Shown here one piece after another: positions 7,571 through 13,743 of a DNA stretch of 13,743 nucleotides. Below the pieces are notes generated by a model, which did no database searches, was not told the origin of the DNA, and saw only the letters and a program-made list of their open reading frames with translations. The position numbers and the translations under genes were made by a program. The stretch comes from CAZGQY01 sp964528035 (GTDB lineage Bacteria > Pseudomonadota > Gammaproteobacteria > Methylococcales > UBA1147), in assembly GCA_964528035.1 (NCBI GenBank), contig CAZGQY010000114.1, positions 1 to 13,743 of the forward strand, written 5' to 3'. Position 1 is the first letter of the stretch. Every line of letters begins with the position of its first letter.

Positions 7571-8425
7571 ATGAGACTTTATAAGCGCAGTGCCAGTTTG
7601 CGGGTAATCCACGGACCTGATCAGGGCAAACGCTTTGATCTCGACCATTCGCCCATGATTCTGGGCTCACAGCAGTGCGATATCGTATTAGCGGGAGCCT
7701 ACCTGTCGCGCCGCCATGCGGAATTGACGCAAAACAAACAGGGTGACTGGACTTTGTCCAGCCTGAGCGTCAATGACACTCGGGTCAACCAGGCCAAAAT
7801 TGACAGCCGGGTTCTTGAAAATGGCGATATTCTGCAATTAGGCACCGAAACCCGATTGCAATTTGATGCCAACAAAAAAACTCAGGCAAAAGATCGGCAA
7901 AAGCAAAAACCGAAATCCACTTCAGCATGGAAAATGACGCGGCGCACGTTGGTGATTGCCGGTATTAGTGTCTATCTTGTGGCTTTTCTTATGGCCATTA
8001 TTTTTTTAAGTAACTGGGAAAGCGAAAAAAAACAGGCAGAGCTTTCTCAGGCTGCTGTACAGCAGGCTTTAAAGGACACTGAAAAGCAGTTGTTGAGCAG
8101 TGCCGGGGCAGGCTGTGGTACTGTGGGTATGGTGATCAGCGAAACAATTCCCATTCACGCTGACAATCTTTATTATCGCTTGCTTCAGCTTAAAGACAGC
8201 GGCAAAAACAAGGCGCAGGTCAAAGCTGTTGCAGAAGATTTGATGAATAAGATTCGCAATAACTGGTTCCAGGTATGGCGATTGGAAGGCCAGGGCCAAT
8301 GGCAGGACGCCATGACCCATTATCGCGTGTTAGCCGGGCAGATGCCGGATATTCGTTGTCCTTCAACTCGAATGGCGATGGCGCGGCTGGATGACATTGA
8401 AAAAAAATTAGCTAAGAAAAAATGA
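7571..8425 (+). CDS. FHA-domain single-pass membrane protein
   Basis: The 284-residue protein has an FHA domain at residues about 8-98, a basic linker (102-125), one membrane helix (about 126-147), then a predicted periplasmic region (148-284). In the FHA domain the Ser-x-x-His motif is present (Ser46, His49) and so is Asn69, but the Arg of the usual Gly-Arg pair is Ser33 (LGSQQCDIVL). Phosphothreonine binding may therefore be weak or lost, as in FHA domains used purely for protein contacts. The periplasmic part is helical, has cysteines at about 182 and 263 that could form a disulfide, and ends in a Lys-rich tail; no known domain is evident. It starts 3 bases after tadC and its stop overlaps the next start (ATGA), so it belongs to the pilus operon. 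Two A8 runs occur in the gene, one of them near the stop. A role as scaffold between the pilus ATPase and the pseudokinase is inference. Confidence 0.9.
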   Translation: MRLYKRSASLRVIHGPDQGKRFDLDHSPMILGSQQCDIVLAGAYLSRRHAELTQNKQGDWTLSSLSVNDTRVNQAKIDSRVLENGDILQLGTETRLQFDANKKTQAKDRQKQKPKSTSAWKMTRRTLVIAGISVYLVAFLMAIIFLSNWESEKKQAELSQAAVQQALKDTEKQLLSSAGAGCGTVGMVISETIPIHADNLYYRLLQLKDSGKNKAQVKAVAEDLMNKIRNNWFQVWRLEGQGQWQDAMTHYRVLAGQMPDIRCPSTRMAMARLDDIEKKLAKKK

Positions 8426-10527
8426 TGAACGATGACTGGGGTGTACTGAATAAAAAATACAATGTGCTCGACGTGATCGAACAGCGCGAATTTGTACTGA
8501 TTAAGGCGGAGGAAAAAAATCTGGGTCGGACTGTCGCCATCAAGACGCTGAAACAACCATTGGATCATCATGCCGAGCGGGTTAAACGATTTGATGAAGA
8601 AATTACCCTGCTGGCATCGATCAAGCAGGAAAATATATTATCGGTGTTGAACCGTTATCCGGTTGACGAATTGGATTATCGGCTTTATCTGGTCAGCGAC
8701 TGGATGGAGCAAAGCCTTGACGAGGTGCTTCAGGAACCCTTGCAACCCGATGTGGCATTGGCTATTTTCCGCAAGCTGTTGCAGGGTGTCGGTGCATTGC
8801 ACCATAAGAATATTGTGTTAAGGAATATTTCTCCCAGTGATATTCTGCTGTCACATGACGCTCAGGAACTTAAAATCGCCAGTCTGCAATCGGCAACCGC
8901 GATCGCCGATGAACAGACTCTGCCGGACGATTCACCTGAATATATTGCACCGGAATTATTTGATATCCATGCTCGCTGCTCTGTCGCCGGTGACATCTAT
9001 ACCCTGGGTATGATTGCCTACCATTTATTTTTGGGGCGAGACGCCTATCGTGATGTATTTGCAGATATTTGCAGTGCCGCCAATGAAAAAGAACAGCGCT
9101 TGCGCTGGCGCAATTGGCACGCAGATCCTAAACTTCAGGCACCTCCACTGGACACGCGACTGGCGGGGGTTTCGCCGACAGTATCTGCCGTGATCGCCAG
9201 GATGATGGCTAAAAACCCGGGTGATCGCTTTGCCGATATTGATGCGGTGTTGCAACAGCTTGCGGGCGACGACGGGTTGAATCATCAGACCTGGCAGGTA
9301 CCCGAAATGCCAGTCGATGAGACGGCTGGGGTAAAATCAACACAGCGCTCCTGGTTATTCTGGGTGGGGGCTGCTGCTGCGCTGTTATTGTCTGCATTGC
9401 TTGTCTGGGTGATAATGTCGCCAGGACGTACTGAGGCGCAACGCGAGGAACTTTATGCGCTCTACAAAATCATGATCCAAACTCGGGAAAAGGCCGAGGA
9501 GGCCGGAGCGGATGAAAGCGTGAAGCCGTTCGGGGAGGCGCAGCAAATCGAGAAATGGATTATGGATAATATGAAAGCGGGCGAGTTTCAGAGTTTAAAA
9601 GACAAATTACTGACCGCCACCGATTTGTACGAACAGGCTTATCAGTTGATGATCAAACCGGAAGAGCCCGCTCCACCCGAGCCAGAGATTCAATTGGAAC
9701 TACCACCGGCTCCCATAGCGCCTGTCAAAACGATTCAGTTTCAAATGGGCAGCAATGAAGAGGAAATCGACACTGCCGTCGCTTTGTGCGAAAAAAATGT
9801 TCGTCCTGATCAAAGCGATCATCCCGGTCAATGTGCGCGCAAGTTGTATGCGGATGAATTGCTTCAGACAGTGAGCCTGGAGCCTTTCCGAATTGACCGG
9901 ACAGAGGTGACTAATCGACAGTTTGCGCAGTTCGTCAACGAAAAAGGCTACCAGACCGATGCAGAAAAAAAAGCTTACGCCGGGCAATGGGTCGATCCGA
10001 TTGGTGTCACCAAAATCCCTGGCGCCAGTTGGAAAACACCACGCGGTTCGCAATCAAAACACCAGGATTTTCCAGACCATCCGGTGGTCTATGTCAGCAT
10101 GAACGATGCCCAGGCCTATTGCCAGTGGGCCGGGGGACGATTACCCAGCGAAGCCGAATGGGAATATTCGGCACGCGGGACAGAAAGGCGGGTATTCCCC
10201 TGGGGCAACCAATGGCAGCATAGCAAGCTGCTATGGCAGGGGAGTACCCCGCTGCGGCAAAGCCAAGCCATTGATGCACCCCGCGAGGTCGGTGGGTTTC
10301 CTGCCGGAGCGACTTCTCAAGGGCTGATGGATATGGCGGGCAGTGTCTGGGAATGGACCTCGACGCTGACCGCCAATGGTCAAAGTATCTTGAAAGGCGG
10401 CTCGTTTTTGCAAAGCAATCCTTCTGACCTCAGGGCAGCGGTCAAACTTATTGCGGCAGCCGACAGTGCCAACAGTGATTATGGCTTTCGTTGTGTAGAG
10501 ACGCTCGAGCACTGGCCACAACCGTAG
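8422..10527 (+). CDS. Membrane pseudokinase with periplasmic FGE-sulfatase-like domain
   Basis: The 701-residue protein has a Ser/Thr-kinase-like domain (about 12-283), a membrane helix (311-332), a helical Glu-rich stretch and Pro-rich linker (335-435), and an FGE-sulfatase-like domain (436-695). Kinase landmarks kept are Lys41 (VAIK), a Glu in the alpha-C region (59/60), APE (176-178), DIYTLG (191-196) and Arg269. Landmarks lost: the Gly-rich loop has no glycines (VIEQREFV), HRDxKPxN reads LRNISPSD (133-140, catalytic Asp to Asn135), and DFG reads SLQ (154-156). Phosphotransfer is therefore unlikely. FGE landmarks include FQMGS (440-444), IDRTEVTNRQF (491-501), GGRLPSEAEWEY (571-582), AGSVWEWT (639-646), LKGGSF (657-662) and YGFRCV (687-692). 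The two cysteines of catalytic FGE align with Gln664 and Asp669. Start is ATG 8422 (or 8425), overlapping the previous stop. It is the last gene of the pilus unit. Confidence 0.92.
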   Translation: MMNDDWGVLNKKYNVLDVIEQREFVLIKAEEKNLGRTVAIKTLKQPLDHHAERVKRFDEEITLLASIKQENILSVLNRYPVDELDYRLYLVSDWMEQSLDEVLQEPLQPDVALAIFRKLLQGVGALHHKNIVLRNISPSDILLSHDAQELKIASLQSATAIADEQTLPDDSPEYIAPELFDIHARCSVAGDIYTLGMIAYHLFLGRDAYRDVFADICSAANEKEQRLRWRNWHADPKLQAPPLDTRLAGVSPTVSAVIARMMAKNPGDRFADIDAVLQQLAGDDGLNHQTWQVPEMPVDETAGVKSTQRSWLFWVGAAAALLLSALLVWVIMSPGRTEAQREELYALYKIMIQTREKAEEAGADESVKPFGEAQQIEKWIMDNMKAGEFQSLKDKLLTATDLYEQAYQLMIKPEEPAPPEPEIQLELPPAPIAPVKTIQFQMGSNEEEIDTAVALCEKNVRPDQSDHPGQCARKLYADELLQTVSLEPFRIDRTEVTNRQFAQFVNEKGYQTDAEKKAYAGQWVDPIGVTKIPGASWKTPRGSQSKHQDFPDHPVVYVSMNDAQAYCQWAGGRLPSEAEWEYSARGTERRVFPWGNQWQHSKLLWQGSTPLRQSQAIDAPREVGGFPAGATSQGLMDMAGSVWEWTSTLTANGQSILKGGSFLQSNPSDLRAAVKLIAAADSANSDYGFRCVETLEHWPQP

Positions 10528-10640
10528 GGTGGATAAGTGCAGGGCCGGTCGCGGAGCAGCCGGATAGGCCGTTGAAAGGTTGAGCCCCGACCGGTTTTGT
10601 GGCGAGCGCCCTGGCACATGGATTTAAGGCATCCGCCAAA
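10525..10640. repeat. Nested inverted repeats at the end of the pilus operon
   Basis: Three nested pairings can be read. The outer is GGTGGAT (10528-10534) with ATCCGCC (10631-10637), including one G-T pair. The middle is GTGCAGGGC (10537-10545) with GCCCTGGCAC (10608-10617), with one bulged base. The inner is CCGGTCG (10545-10551) with CGACCGG (10588-10594); the middle and inner arms share base 10545. The left end, GTAGGGTGGATAAG, starts on the kinase stop codon and resembles the left arm of short repetitive elements common between genes in proteobacteria. The right inner arm is followed by TTTTGT, so the structure may also work as a transcription terminator with a large loop. No long open frame of its own is supported here. 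Confidence 0.5.
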
Positions 10641-10715
10641 TGACAAAAGGCACGCACTAGCCAATGATCGAAACCAATATTCCCGGAGGACTTTAATTAT
10701 TTTCTGTTAAGATCG

Positions 10716-10733
10716 GATTTTTTCGATAAAATC
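10716..10733. promoter_or_regulatory. 18-bp near-palindrome, possible operator/promoter of the sigma-like gene
   Basis: GATTTTTTCGATAAAATC matches its own reverse complement at 16 of 18 positions, centred on TCGA, and ends 38 bases before the sigma-like start codon. It is the only clear dyad close to that start and could bind a dimeric regulator. A weak promoter can be read across it: CTGTTA (10704-10709), a 17-base spacer, and TAAAAT (10727-10732). The -35 match is poor, so the promoter is tentative. The remaining bases of the gap, 10641-10703, show nothing I can name apart from GGAGGA at 10685-10690, which lies too far from any start to act as a ribosome site. Confidence 0.35.
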
Positions 10734-10771
10734 GCACACTGGCAATGCTGCACTGAAGATCTAAAAAAATA

Positions 10772-11551
10772 ATGGAAAACAGATCGACACATGAAAGCAG
10801 AGTTACAGCGGACTTGCTGCAAGCAGTTTCAGCGGCTGTGCGAAAAAAAATACGCTTTAACGAAACCACTCAACAGGAAGGCGAAGACTGGGTGCTGGAA
10901 AAAATCCTTAAGGAATTGCCGCGCCTGCCCAGGGCGGAGATCGAAAATAAGCACTTACTGGGGATGCGAATCCGTTCCCGAGTGATCGATTTTATTCGTT
11001 CCCGAGTGTCGAGAAAAAATTTGCCGGCCTGGTTAAAACTTTACGGCAATGATCTTGCGACCAGTCTGTATTACTGGTATTGCCGCGAAAACCAGTCGTC
11101 GCGGCAATTGTACAGGAATATCGCGCTGGAATACGCGGAACTGCCTCAAGATGAGGTGTCCCGAATCGCCGGGCGCATGAAAGAAGAACAGATTTGCAGA
11201 GATTCTGCGACTGCACCGGCCGACCATTTGAATGAAGAATATAGTGATCAGTTGAGCAATCAGGACGACCCTGAACAACAGATCGAAGGTCATCAAAGCC
11301 TGCAGACTTTTTGCAGGCTTATTCTTAATTCAGAATCATTTGCCCGCGATATCGTCGAATATTGGCAACCACTGCGGGCCGCGATTGACTTGAGTAACGA
11401 TGAATTACTGGTTCTGCGCATGCGCCAGCAATTCACCTGGCCTGAAATTGAGAAATGCGTAAAAAGTCCTCGTTACAAGGAACAACAGGCGCTGGATAAA
11501 ATTCGTCGCGGTTTTGAATTGGCCGGCCTGAGTCTGGATGATATGAACTGA
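10772..11551 (+). CDS. Divergent sigma-70-like RNA polymerase sigma factor (putative)
   Basis: The 259-residue soluble protein has two patches that resemble sigma factors. Residues about 57-80 (ending MRIRSRVIDFIRSR) resemble the region 2 helix, where many ECF factors read RNRVIDFLR. Residues about 207-253 (LSNDELLVLRMRQQFTWPEI, then a helix ending ALDKIRRGFELAGL) resemble the region 4 helix-turn-helix. Between them lies a long helical linker with an acidic section (152-172). At 259 residues it is longer than a typical ECF factor (about 170-200). The next gene encodes a single-pass membrane protein, the usual arrangement for a sigma/anti-sigma pair. ATG 10772 has only a weak purine-rich region upstream. 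An A8 run at 10843-10850 lies over codons 24-27. I cannot exclude a sigma-like protein that no longer binds polymerase. Confidence 0.6.
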   Translation: MENRSTHESRVTADLLQAVSAAVRKKIRFNETTQQEGEDWVLEKILKELPRLPRAEIENKHLLGMRIRSRVIDFIRSRVSRKNLPAWLKLYGNDLATSLYYWYCRENQSSRQLYRNIALEYAELPQDEVSRIAGRMKEEQICRDSATAPADHLNEEYSDQLSNQDDPEQQIEGHQSLQTFCRLILNSESFARDIVEYWQPLRAAIDLSNDELLVLRMRQQFTWPEIEKCVKSPRYKEQQALDKIRRGFELAGLSLDDMN

Positions 11552-11636
11552 TTTTGCAGAATTCGGCGTCGATTCCGTTATTGCTCATTAGCAGACGCTT
11601 TATTCTCGGACAACTTCCTGGACAGCTATTAAACCC

Positions 11637-12539
11637 ATGAATATTCGTTTCCCCAGATTTTTACGCAATAAAGCGCGCAACAAGCTTGATCAAAAGCTGT
11701 CAAGAATCGGGCTGATCCTGCATCAGCGCTGTGAGGCTTCGAATCGTCCGTCATTCGGCGAGCTCGAAGCGTTTCGAAGCGGACAAATGGACGAACCGCG
11801 TTACAGTGAAATACAATCCGCCATCGCCAGAGATCCGGATTGTTATGCCGATTTTGCGCGCTTGCTGCAACTGAGCAGGGACGAAGCCGTTGCGCAAGCC
11901 GCAGAATCGGCCGATAATCCGGCTAAAGTCAATCAGCGTCAGCGATCAGTAAGCACAAAGACGTCCTATTGGGTTGGCGCCGGCACGGCAGCGGTTTTGG
12001 CGAGTATTACAGGCATTGTTTTATTGTTTCCAGTAATGATGGAACCGGAACTGGCAGGTCGTTTGGATCAAGCCTATCAGACCTGGGGTGGTACAGTGAC
12101 GGTGAGCGATACTGTCTGGCCATGGAGGCCTGGATTACAAAGTAAAACTTCACTTTCCAGTGATGATACCCTGCAGGTTTATTTTCAAGCAGGCCTCAGA
12201 GCGGGTCTGGAACGTATGTACGGCGCGGATGATCTTCGCCCGATTATCGATGAGTTACCCACTTTATCCAACGACTGTCCTGATTCGCGATGCCGTGATC
12301 GGGTTTTATTGGGGCAGTGGACGGCCCTGGTTCAGGCAATCTGTCTGAATCCACAACAAACGGACAACGAATTCTGGCAACAACAACGTGATTGGGCAGC
12401 AGATTTCCTGAAAAATCTCGATGACTCTAATGATCCTGCGATAAGACCTTACCACAGCCGCGTGCAAGACATACTGGCCGCATCCTCAACCAGGCGCTGC
12501 GCCCGTGTATTGCAATTAACCGCATTAGCGAAACCCTGA
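11637..12539 (+). CDS. Single-pass membrane protein, putative anti-sigma partner
   Basis: The 300-residue protein has a basic, cytoplasmic N-terminal region (1-110), a membrane helix at about 111-132, and a periplasmic region (133-300). Residues about 40-80 (FGELEAFRSGQMDEPRYSEI, then RDPDCYADFARLLQLSRD) resemble the helical pattern of anti-sigma and zinc-finger-like domains (short acidic helix, then a DPxC-x(n)-L helix), but the zinc-binding HxxxCxxC motif is absent. The periplasmic part contains several cysteines (DCPDSRC, AICL, RRC), which could form disulfides, and no recognised domain. It follows the sigma-like gene by 85 bases, with no strong ribosome site and no clear terminator between them. 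The anti-sigma role is inferred from layout and topology, not from a diagnostic motif. Confidence 0.6.
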   Translation: MNIRFPRFLRNKARNKLDQKLSRIGLILHQRCEASNRPSFGELEAFRSGQMDEPRYSEIQSAIARDPDCYADFARLLQLSRDEAVAQAAESADNPAKVNQRQRSVSTKTSYWVGAGTAAVLASITGIVLLFPVMMEPELAGRLDQAYQTWGGTVTVSDTVWPWRPGLQSKTSLSSDDTLQVYFQAGLRAGLERMYGADDLRPIIDELPTLSNDCPDSRCRDRVLLGQWTALVQAICLNPQQTDNEFWQQQRDWAADFLKNLDDSNDPAIRPYHSRVQDILAASSTRRCARVLQLTALAKP

Positions 12540-12544
12540 GAGCC

Positions 12545-12550
12545 GGAGGG
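12545..12550 (+). promoter_or_regulatory. Strong Shine-Dalgarno GGAGGG ahead of a small open frame
   Basis: GGAGGG lies 11 bases before ATG 12562, just after the stop of the preceding gene. It is one of the better ribosome-site matches in the window and has no longer gene directly behind it, which argues that the small open frame at 12562 is translated. The spacing is slightly long. Confidence 0.45.
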
Positions 12551-12561
12551 TGACTGTTTGC

Positions 12562-12642
12562 ATGAATAAAGATTCGCTGGGCGATGAAAAGATCGAATTC
12601 ACTTATTTGAACAACAGCACCAAATGGGAAAAACAGGAATGA
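12562..12642 (+). CDS. Possible 26-residue small protein coupled to the caspase-like gene
   Basis: An ATG-started frame of 26 codons begins 22 bases after the putative anti-sigma gene and stops at TGA 12640-12642, overlapping the caspase start (ATG 12639-12641) as ATGA, the same junction type used elsewhere in this window. A GGAGGG sits upstream. The peptide is charged and hydrophilic (starts MNKDSLGDEK, ends WEKQE), has no signal peptide or membrane helix, and resembles nothing I know. It may be a leader whose translation feeds ribosomes to the caspase gene, a real small protein, or chance. No homology evidence is available from sequence alone. Confidence 0.4.
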   Translation: MNKDSLGDEKIEFTYLNNSTKWEKQE

Positions 12643-13743
12643 AACAGCGTTTGATTGTTATGGCCTTGATATTCGGCTTGTGTGTATCCCTGTCGTGCGT
12701 AGCCGGTGGTCGGATCGCGCTGGTGGTGGGTAATAGCCGTTATGAGGCCTTGAAGACACTGAAAAATCCGCACAATGACGCGCAGGCAGTCGCGATGAAA
12801 CTTCGCGATCTGGGTTTCCAATTGATCGGCGGAGCCGCGCAGATCGATTTGTCCGAGACCGATTTGTTGAAGGGTTTGAAAAAACTGAAACAAAAAGCGC
12901 TGGGAGCGGAGATGGCCTTTTTGTATTACGCGGGGCATGGCGCACAATGGGACGGCCAGGCGTATCTGTTGCCAGTGAATATGCCAGCCGATGCGGAAAT
13001 GATCTCGCGCAGGGGATTTGACCTGGATCGGGTGGTATCCGATATTACAGGTCGTGCCGAGCTGACTGTCGCGGTGTTCGATGCGTGTCGGGAAATTCCG
13101 GAACTGGATAAATTGGTGCGTGCCAGTTTCGGTGGCGGGCGCCATCTGCGCAGTATAGCGCGGACCTCGGTGCAAGGCACCGGCCAGCGGATTATCGCGT
13201 TTTCAGCGGGTTCAGGCGGATTTGCGGAAGACGGCAGTGGCAATCACAGTCCGTATACGGCGGCGATGTTAAACAATCTCGATCGTCCGGGACTGGAAGT
13301 GGGTGACCTTTTTCGTAAGGTGGCCTACGAAGTCAGAACAACGCAGGGACAACGCCCCGAAGTGATTACCGATGCTCCGCCGGGTCGGTTTTATTTTAGA
13401 GAGGTACAGGTATCTCAGCAAACAGAAAGATCGCGACCAACATTCGGAGTGGGTCATTTAACCATTAAAACCAGCCCGGAAGGCGCCAAAATACGGATTT
13501 TAAATATTGCGCCGAAGTATCAACAGGGGATGACCCTGAAAGCAGGCCGCTATCAGATTGAAGTCAGTCATCAGGGTTACCAACGGAAAGTCGAGTGGAT
13601 AGAAATGGGCCTAGAGGATATGGTGCACAGTGTAGTGCTGGCTTTACGGGTTATTGATGAATTGGAGCTGGAATTTGTAAGAATTCAGCCGGGTTGTTTC
13701 CAGATGGGCAGTCCCACGTCCGAATCGGGCCGTTATGACGACG
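12639..13743 (+). CDS. Exported caspase-like (peptidase C14) protein with PEGA and FGE-like domains, 3'-truncated
   Basis: The frame is open to the window end; 368 residues are visible. A signal peptide (about 1-21, hydrophobic core LIVMALIFGLCVSLS) is followed by a caspase-like domain (about 23-250). It starts GRIALVVGNSRYE and contains the catalytic His100 in FLYYAGHG and Cys150 in FDACRE, the dyad of orthocaspases, which cut after basic residues. A PEGA domain (about 272-325, with SPEGAKIRI) follows, often found in envelope proteins. From about 343 FVRIQPGCFQMGS marks the start of an FGE-sulfatase-like domain, cut by the edge. ATG 12639 overlaps the stop of the small frame before it; an in-frame ATG at 12624 would add five residues. 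Ser at -3 of the only Cys near the cleavage point makes a lipobox poor, so secretion rather than lipidation is favoured. The protein is probably periplasmic. Confidence 0.92.
   Translation, partial: MKQRLIVMALIFGLCVSLSCVAGGRIALVVGNSRYEALKTLKNPHNDAQAVAMKLRDLGFQLIGGAAQIDLSETDLLKGLKKLKQKALGAEMAFLYYAGHGAQWDGQAYLLPVNMPADAEMISRRGFDLDRVVSDITGRAELTVAVFDACREIPELDKLVRASFGGGRHLRSIARTSVQGTGQRIIAFSAGSGGFAEDGSGNHSPYTAAMLNNLDRPGLEVGDLFRKVAYEVRTTQGQRPEVITDAPPGRFYFREVQVSQQTERSRPTFGVGHLTIKTSPEGAKIRILNIAPKYQQGMTLKAGRYQIEVSHQGYQRKVEWIEMGLEDMVHSVVLALRVIDELELEFVRIQPGCFQMGSPTSESGRYDD

Noticed and set aside
12639..12730. Lipoprotein signal on the caspase-like protein
   Set aside because: The only suitable Cys is preceded by S-L-S, a poor lipobox lacking Leu at -3; ordinary secretion fits better.
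12603..13175. 190-codon open frame on the - strand opposite the caspase-like gene
   Set aside because: The + strand shows the His/Cys caspase motifs; the antisense product is low-complexity and His/Gln-rich without a domain.
8422..13743. Diversity-generating retroelement acting on the FGE-like domains
   Set aside because: C-type-lectin/FGE domains are common targets, but no reverse transcriptase, template repeat or adenine-biased variable repeat is visible in the window.
1..13743. CRISPR array, tRNA, rRNA, insertion sequence or integrase
   Set aside because: No regularly spaced repeats, cloverleaf, rRNA motif, transposase or recombinase signature was found on reading both strands by eye.

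Overview
The window looks like a chromosomal stretch of a gammaproteobacterium. This is inferred from the gene families and from a moderate, roughly half-GC composition by eye; no rRNA or tRNA is present to confirm it. Every supported gene lies on the + strand, and packing is very tight up to about 10.5 kb.

Bases 1-7567 carry the core of a Tad/Flp (type IVc) pilus locus. In order these are a TadG-like membrane protein cut by the left edge, a TadE-like pseudopilin, an unrecognised exported protein, CpaB/RcpC, a TadA/CpaF ATPase with an FHA domain fused to its N-terminus, and the inner-membrane platform proteins TadB and TadC. The Flp pilin, the prepilin peptidase TadV, the secretin CpaC/RcpA and TadZ/CpaE are not in the window and must lie elsewhere.

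Bases 7571-10527 continue the same transcription unit with two single-pass signalling proteins. The first has a cytoplasmic FHA head, a membrane helix and a periplasmic tail. The second has a Ser/Thr-kinase-like head, a membrane helix and a periplasmic formylglycine-generating-enzyme-like (FGE-sulfatase, C-type-lectin fold) domain. The kinase head has lost the glycine-rich loop, the catalytic Asp of HRD (Asn here) and the DFG motif, so it reads as a pseudokinase. The FGE-like domain lacks the two active-site cysteines of true FGE. Several junctions in the operon are ATGA stop/start overlaps, which suggests translational coupling.

A 244-base gap (10528-10771) then holds a set of nested inverted repeats starting at the kinase stop codon, and an 18-bp near-palindrome just upstream of the next gene. 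A second unit follows: a divergent sigma-70-like factor, a single-pass membrane protein that could be its anti-sigma partner, a possible 26-residue small protein, and an exported caspase-like (C14) peptidase with a PEGA domain and the start of another FGE-like domain, cut by the right edge.

The most interesting reading is that a Tad pilus is wired to an FHA/pseudokinase/FGE envelope-sensing module, and that the adjoining sigma/anti-sigma/caspase cassette shares the same periplasmic FGE-like domain. The protein families are recognisable from the sequence; the functional connection between the two units is inference.
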